Assembly (NCBI GenBank): GCA_016209665.1
Contig: JACQVT010000820.1
Span: 1 to 7,630 of the forward strand
DNA from: Planctomycetota bacterium
GTDB lineage: Bacteria; Planctomycetota; Phycisphaerae; UBA1845; PWPN01
Reading direction: 5' to 3'
Length of the DNA stretch: 7,630 nt
Both the position numbers and the translations under genes were made by a program. Below, in pieces: positions 1-5,944 of this stretch. The notes beneath the pieces were generated by a model. It was not told where the DNA came from. It saw nothing but the letters and a program-made list of their open reading frames with translations, and did not search any database. The first letter of the stretch is position 1. Each line of letters opens with the position of its first letter.

Positions 1-101
1 CCATCGTCCGTGAGGAGTTCACCTACGACGCCCTGGTCCGGTCGTTGCTGGTTTTCCTGCGGCGGCAGCTCGACCGCCAGGCCGCTGCCCGTCCGTCTTG
101 A
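1..101 (+). CDS. C-terminal tail of an unidentified protein (5' end outside window)
   Basis: A reading frame open from the window edge (first full codon at base 3) ends at TGA 99-101 and encodes 32 residues, beginning IVREEFTYDALVRSLLVF and ending in an Arg/Ala-rich tail. Most codons end in G or C, as in the neighbouring genes, and a stop codon sits in frame 2, so this is the likeliest coding frame. The stretch looks like a final amphipathic helix followed by a basic tail. It is too short for a family assignment. It converges on the sulfatase-fold gene, with only 15 bp between the two stop codons. By position it could belong to the same glycan locus, but that is inference. Confidence 0.45.
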   Translation, partial: IVREEFTYDALVRSLLVFLRRQLDRQAAARPS

Positions 102-116
102 GCGCGGGGGGATTGA

Positions 117-1346
117 TCAGGCCACGTAGCCCAGGTCGCGCAGCCGCTGCACGACCAATTGCTCATCCTCCGGAGCGATCGCCGCACTGGCGAAGCATGA
201 TTCACGGCCACGGAGGAGGTCCCGTAATTGGCCGTCCATCTGCTCCGCGACGTCGGGCATGGCCTCGACCCGGTTGGCCATCTCGAGCGGGTCCGTTCGC
301 AGGGCGTAGAGTTCCCGATCCCCGTTGTCGTGGACGATGTACTTGAACTCCTCGGTGCGGATGGCCTGCATCTCCGGCCCCGCGAACTGCTTGATGGCCT
401 TGATGTCGCCCTGGAACAGTTGCCGTGGCGACGCTTCCGCGTACGACGTTGCGGGCTCCATCGACTCGCCGCGCATCAATGGCACCAGGCTCCGCCCGTC
501 CAGGTCGGCCGGCCATTCGCCACGCGGGATGCCCCACAGATCCAGCAGCGTCGGCAGGATATCCACGTGGCGGACCTGCTGATCGATCTGTCGAGGGTCG
601 CCCGTCAGCCCCGGCCACCTCCAGATCAGCGGCACCCGTAGGACGCTGTCGTAGACGTGATGTCCGTGGCCGCGCTCGCCGTGTTGCATCAGGCACTCGC
701 CGTGGTCGGCGGTCAGGATGATCGCCGCCCCGTCGAGCCGATGATGCCGGCGCAGAACGGTCTGGAACTCGCCGAGACATTCGGCGTCGATCCGGTCGCG
801 CAGATCGCGTGGGTAGCTGGTGTGGATCGGGACCGTCCTGTCCACGTGATAGTCGTGCAGGTCGAAATAATGGAGCCAGCAGAAAACCGGCTGTTGACCC
901 GCGTCAGTCAGGAACCGGTCCAGGGCGGCGTTCAGTTGATCGCCCGTCTGCCAGCAGCCCCCGCGTCCCGAGCGGTGGCCGTCCACCACGTCGCGGTAGT
1001 AATCGAAGCCCCGGCTCAAGCCCGTGGGCGAGTTCAGGATGAAGTTCGAGGGGAAGCCCCCCGTCGTCAGGCCGGCCCGCCGGGCGTATTCCGCGACGGT
1101 GGTGATCGTCGGCTCGCACAACTGGCCCAGCAACAGCCGCACGCCCGTTCGCGGCGGATACGCCCCGGCCAGCAGGCTCGCCACCGCCGGTGTCGTGAAG
1201 GTGGCGTGGCAGACGGCCTCCGTGAACAACACCGCCTCGGCGGCGATGCCGTCGATCGTCGGGGTCTGGCGACGCAATCGGTTGTACGCCCCGACGTAGT
1301 CAGGGCGCAGACAGTCGATCGAAATCAGGAACACATCATGGCTCAT
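117..1346 (-). CDS. Sulfatase-fold (alkaline phosphatase superfamily) protein with Thr at the nucleophile position
   Basis: The 409-residue protein has the sulfatase/phosphotransferase fold (PF00884 type). Seen in the sequence: an N-terminal strand with metal-binding Asp (LISIDCLRPDYVG, D11), the nucleophile region TFTTPAVASLLAG (49-61), HYFDLHDYH (159-167), the second metal site TADHGE (212-217), GHGHHVYDSVLRVPLI (226-241), and a C-terminal ELYALRTDPLE and LRDLGYVA ending typical of the family. True sulfatases carry C-x-P-x-R, with Cys oxidised to formylglycine; here the aligned residues are T51-T-P-A-V55, so both Cys and Arg are missing. Thr is the nucleophile in related phosphotransferases such as LtaS, so a phospho-transfer or phosphodiesterase role on a glycan is more likely than sulfate-ester hydrolysis; this is inference. 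No signal peptide is present, so it should be cytoplasmic. The frame is open back to 1436, but that would overlap the upstream gene. ATG at 1346 fits the family start and leaves a 41-bp gap; no strong Shine-Dalgarno is visible. It is the last gene of the minus-strand block. Confidence 0.85.
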   Translation of the reverse strand: MSHDVFLISIDCLRPDYVGAYNRLRRQTPTIDGIAAEAVLFTEAVCHATFTTPAVASLLAGAYPPRTGVRLLLGQLCEPTITTVAEYARRAGLTTGGFPSNFILNSPTGLSRGFDYYRDVVDGHRSGRGGCWQTGDQLNAALDRFLTDAGQQPVFCWLHYFDLHDYHVDRTVPIHTSYPRDLRDRIDAECLGEFQTVLRRHHRLDGAAIILTADHGECLMQHGERGHGHHVYDSVLRVPLIWRWPGLTGDPRQIDQQVRHVDILPTLLDLWGIPRGEWPADLDGRSLVPLMRGESMEPATSYAEASPRQLFQGDIKAIKQFAGPEMQAIRTEEFKYIVHDNGDRELYALRTDPLEMANRVEAMPDVAEQMDGQLRDLLRGRESCFASAAIAPEDEQLVVQRLRDLGYVA

Positions 1347-1387
1347 CCGAATGCCCAACAACTCAGTCGGAACGGAACGCCGTCCTA

Positions 1388-3091
1388 TCACACCAGGGCC
1401 GCGCGACGCAGGACGCGAACCGGCCCGAACAGGCACCGGTAACCATCGCCTTCCTCATATCCCAGGCACTCAAGTTTGTCCGCCAAGCCCTGCGGATTTC
1501 GCGGCGTCACCACGATCAGTACATCGTCGGCCGCGTTCGCCGAACTCGGATTCCAGATGGACAGGCCGTCGCTTGCCGCGCGGGCCCGCGCCTCGGGAGC
1601 GTCGTCCCACGCCAGCCATTCGATGCCGAGCGCGAAGGGATACCTCGCGGTCGCGGCCCACAGCCTGCGGGCGTTGCGACCGTAGCCCGCCAGCACCACC
1701 CGCCGCACCCGGGGCTCGCGGACCGCGAGATGGTCCAGTAAACGTTTGGCCGGCAACCAGACGTGTCCGTCCGCGACCATCCGCGCATCAGCCGCGGCCC
1801 GGCCGGCTCGTTTGTCAGCGGCCAGCGTTTGCATGCGCTCAATCAGCCGGCGCACGTCGTCGTCCTCGTCGGCCCGCATCAGGTACTGGTTCTTCAGATA
1901 CTCGTAGAATCGCAGGCCCCGTTCCCGCCGGCCGCCATCTGCGCGCCAGACGGCGCTCGCCGCCTGGAGTTGTTCGTCGAGCGGCCTGGCCGCGTCGAAC
2001 TCCGCCACGATGCCCTTGCCCGACAGGATGCCTCGGCCCAATTGCAGCACCGGCTTGCCATTCCAGGCGGCCTCGGCGGCGACCGTGGAGTTGATCGTCA
2101 CCACCGCCGAGCTGAGGGCCAGCGCATCATGCAGATTGATGTCGGGCACACAACGGCCGCGGTCGCCGGCCAGCGCCTCCATCACCCCTGTCGGATAACT
2201 GCCCTTGGGATGGGGCTTGACCAGCAGGAACCAGTCCGGGAGCGATTCGGCGGCCTTGGCGACGGCCTGCAGGGCGGTCAGGCTGCCGGAGAAATGCGGC
2301 GAGAAGAACCGCATGTTGGTATCGGCGTCCACCTGCATCGGAAAGAACAGAACCGGTCGGCCGGCATCGAGGCCCAGTCGCATGCGCCAGAACGCCGCCC
2401 CCCGCAGCCCCGCCTGTTCCCAGGCCGACGCACCCGCCCGTGCCGTCGCTGCGATGTCCGCCTCGATCACCGCCCGCTCCTCGTTCGGCAGCGGCGTCTC
2501 GAGCATGGATCGCAGATCGTCCGGCAGCGGCGGCCCCGCGATACTGCTGGCCGCGTTCACGCCACGATCGTCAGCGTACCAGCTCTCGGGCAGTGGACCC
2601 TTCTCGCAGTACCACACCGGAATCCCTGCCCGCCGCGCCCGATCCGCCACGACGCCCCGAACGCCGAGCAACCCGTTCCACACCAACACCGCCCCGGGAC
2701 CGTACTCCGCGAGAATGCGGTCCACGCTCCAGGCCGCCGCGACCAGCTTGTCCTCGATGGCCACACGGTCCGCCGACTCCTCGCGAACCTCGGCGTACCA
2801 CCGCGTGTCCTCCACCAGCCGGCCGAGTTCCTTGAGAATGGTCTCGTAATCGCGGGTGGGCAGATCGCCCGGGTCGATCATCTCCTCCAGGTCGATGGTT
2901 GGAATCGGTCCGCGGGTCGGGTCGCGCCCCTCCACCAGTACCAGCAGGTCCTCGCCGCCGGCAACGGTGGCCCGTGCCAGCGATGCCTCGATGCGCTCGA
3001 CGAACGCATCGTTGGCTTCCGTCGCAAACAGGATTCGTCTGCGTCCGCGAGTCACGGCGTCTCCGGGCGGGGAACCACCATCGGACGGCAC
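1388..3091 (-). CDS. Capsule polysaccharide biosynthesis protein, KpsS/KpsC-like, with extra C-terminal Rossmann-like domain
   Basis: The 567-residue protein resembles the Capsule_synth family (PF05159; KpsS/KpsC, Kdo transferases that build the lipid linker of capsules). Visible motifs: EKGPLPESWYADDRGVN (163-179), where the family has E-x-G-x-P...D..G-V-N; PVLFFPMQVDADTNM (246-260); LLVKPHPKG (289-297); and INSTVAAEAAWNGKPVLQLG (333-352), the usual nucleotide-sugar-binding end of such GT-B-like enzymes. Residues about 463-557 form a separate segment starting VVLAGYGRNARRLW, a glycine-rich beta-alpha turn like an NAD(P)- or nucleotide-binding Rossmann unit, and running through WLAWDD to DVLIVVTP. 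Substrate unknown; it need not be Kdo. The start is GTG at 3091, chosen for the strong AGGAGG 5 nt upstream. An in-frame GTG 12 codons later has a weaker GGAG. It lies 57 bp after the methyltransferase gene and 41 bp before the sulfatase-fold gene, all on one strand. Confidence 0.82.
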   Translation of the reverse strand: MPSDGGSPPGDAVTRGRRRILFATEANDAFVERIEASLARATVAGGEDLLVLVEGRDPTRGPIPTIDLEEMIDPGDLPTRDYETILKELGRLVEDTRWYAEVREESADRVAIEDKLVAAAWSVDRILAEYGPGAVLVWNGLLGVRGVVADRARRAGIPVWYCEKGPLPESWYADDRGVNAASSIAGPPLPDDLRSMLETPLPNEERAVIEADIAATARAGASAWEQAGLRGAAFWRMRLGLDAGRPVLFFPMQVDADTNMRFFSPHFSGSLTALQAVAKAAESLPDWFLLVKPHPKGSYPTGVMEALAGDRGRCVPDINLHDALALSSAVVTINSTVAAEAAWNGKPVLQLGRGILSGKGIVAEFDAARPLDEQLQAASAVWRADGGRRERGLRFYEYLKNQYLMRADEDDDVRRLIERMQTLAADKRAGRAAADARMVADGHVWLPAKRLLDHLAVREPRVRRVVLAGYGRNARRLWAATARYPFALGIEWLAWDDAPEARARAASDGLSIWNPSSANAADDVLIVVTPRNPQGLADKLECLGYEEGDGYRCLFGPVRVLRRAALV

Positions 3092-3148
3092 GGTTCCCTC
3101 CTGTCGAGTTATCGGATGTCCTGCCCGACCGGGTAAACAAAAACGCGG

Positions 3149-3823
3149 CTACCAGCCCAGCCGTGCGATGTCCCCTTGAAAGCGACCGATCATCTCGCCG
3201 AACGGGTTTTTCGACGTGTGCTCCAGAATCTCTCGTTCGATCGCGGGCGGGAAGTGCTCGTGGTATTGACATAGGATCTCGTCGTTGGGCCCGAGGTTCG
3301 GCGGGTTCTCGCACCTGCGCACGACGGCAAATACGTTGTAGCCATGCCGGGCGAAGATGCCGTCTCGAACGCGAAACCCTGTGCGGAACAGCGTCAACAT
3401 CAGTTGGCCGACATTCCATCCCGTGAATACGTGCCGACCCACGATTTCGGTCTTGTATGGCGGGACCAGGACGCCCAGCATCCCCTCCCGCCCGAGGACC
3501 CGCCTCCATTCCCGCAGTGTGGTCAACGGGTCTTCCATGTGTTCCAGGCAGTGTGACGCCCAAATAGACTTCAATACCCCGTCCCGCAACGGCAACCGGC
3601 CGACATCGGCGCAGATGAACCGGCACGCCCCCGATGATTCCTTGACGATCGTGGCCAGGTCCGCTGTCAAGACCCTGTCCACGGCCAACACCCGCATGTC
3701 GCGCTCCAAAAACCACTGCGTGTGATGACCCAACCCCGCGCCGAGGTCGGCCACCTGATCGGGTTTCTCCCGCACGAACCGGTCCAGCACATCGAATTGG
3801 CTCCGCAGGGTTTCGCTCAGCAT
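3149..3823 (-). CDS. Class I SAM-dependent methyltransferase (Methyltransf_11 type)
   Basis: The 224-residue protein carries the class I methyltransferase signature: motif I VADLGAGLG (24-32) for S-adenosylmethionine binding, VLAVDR (45-50) ending in the acidic ribose-binding residue, FICADVGRLPLRDG (69-82), then SHCLEHMEDPLTTLREWRRVL (90-110) followed by GVLVPPY. This pattern is common in small-molecule and sugar methyltransferases of glycan clusters; the acceptor is unknown. No signal or membrane segment is seen, so it is cytoplasmic. ATG at 3823 is preferred because homology begins there and GGGAG lies about 10 nt upstream. The frame stays open to a TTG at 3925 with an ATG at 3904, but neither has a ribosome site and the extra residues look non-homologous. 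It is the first gene of the three-gene minus-strand block, so the promoter should lie in the 3824-4116 gap. Confidence 0.85.
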   Translation of the reverse strand: MLSETLRSQFDVLDRFVREKPDQVADLGAGLGHHTQWFLERDMRVLAVDRVLTADLATIVKESSGACRFICADVGRLPLRDGVLKSIWASHCLEHMEDPLTTLREWRRVLGREGMLGVLVPPYKTEIVGRHVFTGWNVGQLMLTLFRTGFRVRDGIFARHGYNVFAVVRRCENPPNLGPNDEILCQYHEHFPPAIEREILEHTSKNPFGEMIGRFQGDIARLGW

Positions 3824-3961
3824 GATCGCTCGGCTCCCGACCCGATGCTCGCCACCGACGGGCCCCGCCCGCGGCGGGCAGGCTACCGCATCGAGGAACC
3901 CCATAGCAGTATCGGCGACGGTCAACCGCCGGCTACAGCACGTCTCGTCCTCTTGAATATC

Positions 3962-4018
3962 GTGCCGCCCGAGGCATCGTTATAATGACGCCTGATCGCC
4001 CCGATGGCTGGGCGGCAC
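3962..4018. repeat. Imperfect inverted repeat enclosing the TATAAT core
   Basis: The arms GTGCCGCCC (3962-3970) and GGGCGGCAC (4010-4018) are exact reverse complements. Moving inward, CATCG (3975-3979) again pairs with CGATG (4002-4006), leaving a 22-nt centre (3980-4001) that includes TATAAT. No T-run follows either arm, which argues against an intrinsic terminator. Paired half-sites for a regulator of the divergent promoters, or a cruciform-forming element, are possible. Confidence 0.5.
3981..3986 (+). promoter_or_regulatory. Candidate -10 element for the Mpo1-like gene
   Basis: TATAAT is an exact sigma-70-type -10 hexamer in otherwise GC-rich DNA. The nearest -35-like sequence, TTGAAT (3953-3958), is 22 bp away, longer than the usual 16-18, and the sequence at normal spacing is poor. 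If used, the transcript would start near 3993 and carry a leader of about 124 nt. The same AT island reads TATAAC on the other strand, so it could serve either direction. Confidence 0.3.
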
Positions 4019-4116
4019 CATGACGTCACACGAATGCCTGCTTATCCCGTCCGAAGGTCCGTGCACAGCCGCCGGGACGGACAACCTCGTTGATCGCCTG
4101 CGGAGTTCAACTGCCG

Positions 4117-4443
4117 ATGCCAATATGGCTAAGCCGATGGCTGGAACGTCATCAGAACCCGCTGTCGCTGGCCCTGCACGGCGTGGGCATCCCGCTGACC
4201 ATCGCCGCCGTGGTCCTGGCAGCCGTACAGTTGGCGGCCTGGCGGTGGGATTTGTGGTGGCGCCCGTCCGGCCTGCTGGCCGTCGGCTATCTCCTGCAAT
4301 GGCTGGGACATCGCATCGAAGGCAACGACATGGGCGAGGTCATCCTCCTGAAGCGCTGGCTGCACCGCCCCTACGTCGCCGTTTCACCCCGCTATCGCCC
4401 ACCCGCCGCCAGCGCCGCCGACCCGCCGCCCCCGGATCCGTAA
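4117..4443 (+). CDS. Mpo1-like / DUF962 family small membrane protein
   Basis: This 108-residue protein matches the DUF962/Mpo1-like pattern. WLERHQNPLSLALHGVGIPL near the N-terminus supplies two conserved His (H12, H21), a hydrophobic stretch follows (about 25-43), then a second hydrophobic segment leads into YLLQWLGHRIEGNDMGE with H65 and E68. Yeast Mpo1 is a membrane Fe(II)-dependent dioxygenase in alpha-oxidation of 2-hydroxy fatty acids, and these His residues are the conserved metal-ligand candidates. A matching bacterial activity is inference. After RPYVAVSPRYRP the C-terminus is a low-complexity Pro/Ala tail, likely disordered. ATG at 4117 is chosen because the family typically begins just before this helix and GGAG lies 11 nt upstream. 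An in-frame TTG at 4090 would add nine residues and lacks support. The gene converges on the lipoprotein gene 45 bp away. Confidence 0.8.
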   Translation: MPIWLSRWLERHQNPLSLALHGVGIPLTIAAVVLAAVQLAAWRWDLWWRPSGLLAVGYLLQWLGHRIEGNDMGEVILLKRWLHRPYVAVSPRYRPPAASAADPPPPDP

Positions 4444-4455
4444 CAGCGCCACTTA

Positions 4456-4473
4456 GTGACATATATATGTCAC
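4456..4473. repeat. Perfect 18-bp palindrome between convergent genes
   Basis: GTGACATATATATGTCAC is its own reverse complement across all 18 bases and lies entirely within the 45-bp gap between two stop codons. As RNA from either strand it could form a 7-bp stem with an ATAT loop. Neither side is followed by a T-run, so it is not a standard intrinsic terminator. It may be a 3'-end hairpin shared by both genes or a protein-binding site. The GTGA/TCAC halves are 10 bp apart, not the 6 bp of a CRP site. Confidence 0.6.
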
Positions 4474-4481
4474 CCACCACC

Positions 4482-4505
4482 GGGCCGGTCACCTTCGCCG
4501 GTCCC
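4482..4505 (+). terminator. Possible 3' hairpin after the Mpo1-like gene
   Basis: GGGCCGG (4482-4488, counting the adjacent bases) can pair with CCGGTCCC (4498-4505) with a one-base bulge and a 9-nt loop, about 40 nt past the stop. It overlaps the end of the opposing lipoprotein gene and has no T-run, so it may simply reflect GC-rich coding sequence. Confidence 0.18.
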
Positions 4506-5472
4506 ACTGGGCGAGCGTCTCCCGGCTCCGCTCGAACAGCTCCGATCCCCGCAGCGGGCTGAACTGGCCGATCACGCTCTCGAAGCACTGCCGGGCCTGC
4601 TCGCGGCGGCCGTCCTGCACCAGGGCCCGGCCCCGGGCGTAGACCACGGCCATCTGCTCATACGAACCCGGTTCGACCGTCTCCCGAAGCTGTCGGTACA
4701 CCGCGTCCGCCCCGGCGTAGTCGTACAGCCGGCGGGCCAGCAGCTCACCGGCGACCATCCCCGCCATCCAGCGCTGCTGGCGCGGCAGTTCCGCCGATGG
4801 AATGACCCGCATCAGGGCGTCGGCGAGTTGTCGCAGTCTCTGCTCGGGCTGACCGGGGCTGTCGATTACGTCGCTCGCCTCGCCCATCGCCCAGCGCCAC
4901 ACCTCGATCATGCTCCCGGCCGGCGGGCCGCCGTGCGGCTTCGGCACGTCCAGAAGTTCCGCCGCCTCCGCCGCCAGATCGTGCTCCAGCGACGTCGGGT
5001 AGACCAGGGTGTACCGGTCGTCGGTCCCGCTCGGACCGGACGGCAGGTACACCAGCGCCAAGAGACAGCCCACCTCGCGTGCCCGGGCGTGCTGCAACCG
5101 GACGTGTCGCAAGCCTGGCGGTGCCTCGGCCGGGGCGGCCTGGCTGAGTAACACGACCTGGTAGAGCGATAGTGCCGGTCGGGGCGGGTCCACGGCTCCA
5201 CCGGTCGGCCTGGCCGGGTCGCCGCCGTCCCTCTGCCCGGGCTTTGCTCGGCCTTGCGAGCCACCGTCGGCAGGCCCCGTCGCCGAGGGCTGCACCACCC
5301 GCCCCACCGGTCGGCCGACCGGCCGGGGCTTCGGCCCCGGGTCCATCCCCCAGTTCAGGGCCACGTCCTCGCAACCGCCACCCCAGCACAGCAACAGGAC
5401 CAACCCCGTGGCGGCGACGATAGGGCGCCAGAGTCGCTGGCTCGCGGGTTTTGGATTGAACGACTCACTCAT
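4489..5472 (-). CDS. Predicted lipoprotein with Pro/Gly/Arg linker and TPR-like C-terminus
   Basis: This is a 327-residue protein of no recognised family. A basic N-region is followed by the hydrophobic run IVAATGLVLLLCWGGG and Cys34, giving a GGGC lipobox that is weak at -3 but well placed; lipid attachment at Cys34 is predicted. Residues about 44-100 form a Pro/Gly/Arg-rich linker, probably disordered. A globular part begins near LSLYQVVLLSQ and includes RYTLVYPTSLEHDLAAEAAELL. From about 246 the pairs LYDYAGADAVYRQL and ALVQDGRREQARQCFESVI look like tetratricopeptide helices, suggesting a protein-binding periplasmic scaffold. ATG 5472 is chosen for AGGGAG 6 nt upstream; the open frame continues to 5562 without signal-like sequence. 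A good promoter lies 79-107 bp upstream on this strand. It is divergent from parB; a functional link is unknown. Confidence 0.72.
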   Translation of the reverse strand: MSESFNPKPASQRLWRPIVAATGLVLLLCWGGGCEDVALNWGMDPGPKPRPVGRPVGRVVQPSATGPADGGSQGRAKPGQRDGGDPARPTGGAVDPPRPALSLYQVVLLSQAAPAEAPPGLRHVRLQHARAREVGCLLALVYLPSGPSGTDDRYTLVYPTSLEHDLAAEAAELLDVPKPHGGPPAGSMIEVWRWAMGEASDVIDSPGQPEQRLRQLADALMRVIPSAELPRQQRWMAGMVAGELLARRLYDYAGADAVYRQLRETVEPGSYEQMAVVYARGRALVQDGRREQARQCFESVIGQFSPLRGSELFERSRETLAQWDRRR

Positions 5473-5550
5473 CTCGCACTCCCTGGCGGCTGGCGGCGGT
5501 TCGCCCTGGCCTCTCCCGGCCGACCGGCTCGCGAGGGCGCCGGGCGCCGT

Positions 5551-5579
5551 TCTATACCTCAAGCGGCCGTGCTTGGCAA
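5551..5579 (-). promoter_or_regulatory. Sigma-70-type promoter for the lipoprotein gene
   Basis: Read on the minus strand, TTGCCA (5579-5574) and TATAGA (5556-5551) are separated by exactly 17 bp, matching the -35/-10 consensus at 5/6 and 4/6. Transcription would begin near 5543, about 70 nt before the ATG at 5472. Just upstream lies an AT-rich palindromic island. Confidence 0.45.
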
Positions 5580-5597
5580 AGACCGGCGCGGCGGTAC

Positions 5598-5614
5598 CTC
5601 TAATTAGAGTCTAA
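5598..5614. repeat. Overlapping AT-rich palindromes
   Basis: CTCTAATTAGAG (5598-5609) is an exact 12-bp palindrome, and TTAGA-G-TCTAA (5604-5614) overlaps it as a second inverted repeat. They lie within an AT-rich island about 20 bp upstream of the lipoprotein gene's -35 element, a usual place for an activator site or UP-like element. Confidence 0.45.
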
Positions 5615-5782
5615 AGATTCTATTCCTCGGACCCGCCCCCCCCGCCCTCTTGGGCGGCACATCCTTGCCCCGCTCACAGGGGAGGCGGGCATCCCTGCCT
5701 GCCCTCTTGCGTGGGACGGTTATCTTGCGTGGCTTCCTCGGCCGAACCTCGCATTTTTCCCACCTTCTATGGCATGCGGGCG

Positions 5783-5808
5783 TCACCCCACCCGTTTGAG
5801 GACCCCCG
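5783..5808 (+). repeat. 26-bp direct repeat, copy 1
   Basis: The copy starts TCACCCCACCCGTTTGAGG and ends ACCCCCG, identical in all 26 positions to the copy 62 bp downstream. Sixty-two is not a multiple of three, so the two copies fall in different reading frames and the repeat is not a coding motif. The flanks differ immediately on both sides. Confidence 0.85.
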
Positions 5809-5844
5809 GTATTGCTGCTGCTCGCCTCGCCCCCCGGCCATCCT

Positions 5845-5870
5845 TCACCCCACCCGTTTGAGGACCCCCG
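5845..5870 (+). repeat. 26-bp direct repeat, copy 2
   Basis: This exact second copy ends 32 bp before parS. On the minus strand the repeat and its right and left flanks present several G-runs (5, 3, 4 and 6 bases), so a G-quadruplex is conceivable, though this is not demonstrated. Confidence 0.85.
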
Positions 5871-5902
5871 ATAGCCCACCACGACCGTACAACGAAGGCC
5901 GC

Positions 5903-5918
5903 TGTTCCACGTGGAACA
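5903..5918. promoter_or_regulatory. parS: parS centromere site (ParB-binding)
   Basis: TGTTCCACGTGGAACA is a perfect 16-bp palindrome matching the conserved bacterial parS sequence (TGTTNCACGTGAAACA class), here in fully symmetric form. ParB dimers load at such sites as CTP-dependent sliding clamps. It lies 111 bp upstream of the parB start, which independently supports the identification. In many bacteria parS sites cluster near the replication origin, so the window may be origin-proximal; that is inference. Confidence 0.92.
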
Positions 5919-5944
5919 ACCGGAAACCATGACCCAAGACCGGG

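Larger units (their letters stand above)
3824..4116. promoter_or_regulatory. Divergent intergenic control region
   Basis: These 293 bp separate the minus-strand glycan block from the + strand Mpo1-like gene, so both start sites face away from it. It contains a perfect TATAAT (3981-3986, +), which overlaps TATAAC read on the minus strand, and a long inverted repeat around that AT-rich core (listed separately). I saw no tRNA or convincing small ORF. On the minus strand TTGACC (3925-3920) could be a -35 element, but no good -10 follows at normal spacing. Confidence 0.5.

Noticed and set aside
657..1442. 261-residue open frame on the + strand
   Set aside because: It is the complement of the sulfatase-fold gene's metal-binding and nucleophile regions; no recognisable motif.
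1763..3136. 457-residue open frame on the + strand
   Set aside because: It is antisense to the KpsS-like gene, whose motifs and strong ribosome site are convincing. The translation is low-complexity and Arg/His-rich, as expected for an opposite-strand shadow in GC-rich DNA.
2571..3716. 381-residue open frame on the minus strand
   Set aside because: It runs out of frame across two recognised genes and the gap between them, and its translation is Gly/Arg-rich without motifs.
4047..4082. Alternative stems (CCGTCC or GTCCGT pairing with GGACGGAC) as a riboswitch-like leader
   Set aside because: Six-base GC-rich stems are expected by chance here; no known riboswitch core is visible.
4456..4473. 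CRP/FNR-type operator
   Set aside because: The GTGA and TCAC halves are 10 bp apart instead of 6, and no promoter faces away from the site.
4020..4562. 180-residue + strand frame starting right after the inverted repeat
   Set aside because: It overlaps the Mpo1-like gene in another frame, crosses the convergent gap, and gives Pro/Arg-rich sequence without motifs.
5642..5691. GC hairpins as an intrinsic terminator
   Set aside because: CCGCCC-TCTT-GGGCGG has a neat stem but no T-run, and no gene on either strand ends nearby.
5783..5870. Possible CRISPR array
   Set aside because: There are only two repeats with a 36-bp spacer, no cas genes, no further degenerate copies and no palindromic repeat structure.
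5711..5932. 73-residue + strand frame containing both 26-bp repeats
   Set aside because: The copies fall in different frames, giving unrelated peptides, so selection is on DNA rather than protein. The frame runs through parS.
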